A stretch of DNA of 6,869 bases, from NCBI GenBank assembly GCA_023457035.1, contig JAEWNN010000178.1, positions 1-6,869 of the forward strand, given 5' to 3'. Under the pieces are notes generated by a model. That model did not search any database. It was not told where the DNA came from and saw nothing but the letters and a program-made list of their open reading frames with translations. The position numbers and the translations under genes are program-made. The stretch comes from Verrucomicrobiota bacterium. GTDB lineage: Bacteria > Verrucomicrobiota > Verrucomicrobiia > Opitutales > Opitutaceae. Positions 6,487-6,869 of this stretch are shown here, one piece after another; the first letter of the stretch is position 1, and every line of letters begins with the position of its first letter.

Positions 6487-6514
6487 CTCGGGGCCGTTCG
6501 CACGCCATCACCCG

Positions 6515-6869
6515 ATGCCGTATTCCTACACCAACGAAGGGCGGATCGTGCATGTCTCCTGGCTCGGCATGGTGACCAGGGAGGATCTGGTTGCGCTGGT
6601 CGAGGATATGCCGCGAATCGGTCGGGAACTCGGGTTTGCGCCCGACGTGCTCCATACCTTTGCGGCGGTGACAGGGCACAGTTACCAGCCGATCGCCGCC
6701 TACATGTACTCGCTGCTGCAGAAGCGGGTGGAGATCCCGAATCCGATCCGCGCGGCGATCGTCGCCACGACGCCGGAGGGCGAGGCCCTCGCCAAGGTGT
6801 TCAAGACCTTGAACCGCACCCACAATCTCGAGATGAAGGTCTTCGGCAACGAGGCTGCGGCGCGGCGTT
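6515..6869 (+). CDS. STAS/SpoIIAA-like small protein, 3'-truncated
   Basis: An open frame from ATG at 6515 runs to the window edge without a stop, giving 118 residues plus one base. The pattern resembles the small SpoIIAA-like (STAS-fold) proteins of about 120-140 residues. It has an N-terminal beta-hairpin with a turn (YSYTNEGRIVHVSWLG, 3-18), and a helix from TREDLVALVEDM. A second strand region follows near 46-52. A helix lies around 56-71 (Gln-Pro-Ile to Lys-Arg), then the strand IRAAIVAT (77-84), a helix GEALAKVFKTLN (87-98) and a C-terminal strand MKVFGNEAAA (106-115). The usual STAS phospho-acceptor serine is not evident, so an anti-anti-sigma role should not be assumed. No Shine-Dalgarno and no earlier start are seen. 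Base and codon use match the neighbours. The fold call is by pattern and moderately sure; that the gene is real is more certain. Confidence 0.7.
   Translation, partial: MPYSYTNEGRIVHVSWLGMVTREDLVALVEDMPRIGRELGFAPDVLHTFAAVTGHSYQPIAAYMYSLLQKRVEIPNPIRAAIVATTPEGEALAKVFKTLNRTHNLEMKVFGNEAAARR

Larger units (their letters stand above)
6326..6514. promoter_or_regulatory. Divergent intergenic region between the MBL and STAS-like genes
   Basis: These 189 nt lie between two divergent starts, so promoters for both genes must be here. The region contains a 12-bp hairpin (6435-6468), a short GC stem (6393-6398 with 6407-6412) and a direct repeat of ccggcaag (6468-6475 and 6479-6486). No good -35/-10 pair is visible on either strand. 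The regulatory role rests on position only. Confidence 0.5.

Noticed and set aside
1..6869. CRISPR array, tRNA, rRNA, insertion sequence, or defence or biosynthetic cluster
   Set aside because: I saw no regularly spaced repeats, no cloverleaf-like segments, no transposase or integrase motifs and no effector genes; the genes are ordinary and not functionally linked.

Overview
The window comes from a high-GC bacterium (G+C-rich throughout, strong G/C preference at third codon positions) that has an inner membrane and a type II secretion or type IV pilus apparatus, so most likely a Gram-negative. The weak ribosome-binding sites and the style of the pyruvate kinase and the aspartyl-protease/PDZ protein make me think of Verrucomicrobiota (Opitutaceae-like). 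That assignment is an impression, not something the sequence proves. It reads as an ordinary chromosomal housekeeping region: there is no rRNA, tRNA, CRISPR array, transposase or integrase.

Layout, left to right. Bases 1-1029 (+) hold the 3' part of a GspF/PilC-type inner-membrane platform protein, cut by the window edge. It converges tail-to-tail, with a 13-nt gap, on a leftward block. Read in its own direction, that block begins with an MBL-fold hydrolase of the YycJ/WalJ type (6325-5513), followed by a 310-nt gap. Next comes pyruvate kinase (5202-3772), then a 174-nt gap with two strong GC hairpins. After that come a TetA/DHA1-like MFS transporter (3597-2275, GTG start) and a secreted two-lobed aspartyl protease with a C-terminal PDZ domain (2221-1043). 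The last two are close enough (53 nt) to be one operon; the others are probably separate units. At the right end a divergent rightward gene (6515 to the window edge) encodes the start of a small STAS/SpoIIAA-like protein. The 189-nt divergent gap before it contains a 12-bp hairpin and an 8-bp direct repeat with 11-bp spacing.

The genes do not form a recognisable pathway. Pyruvate kinase is glycolytic, the MBL protein is probably a nuclease-like hydrolase, and the MFS and protease genes concern the cell envelope. I found no convincing new multi-gene system. The most interesting points are the altered monovalent-cation site and plastid-type look of the pyruvate kinase, the single-chain double-Asp protease fused to PDZ, and the near absence of Shine-Dalgarno sequences.
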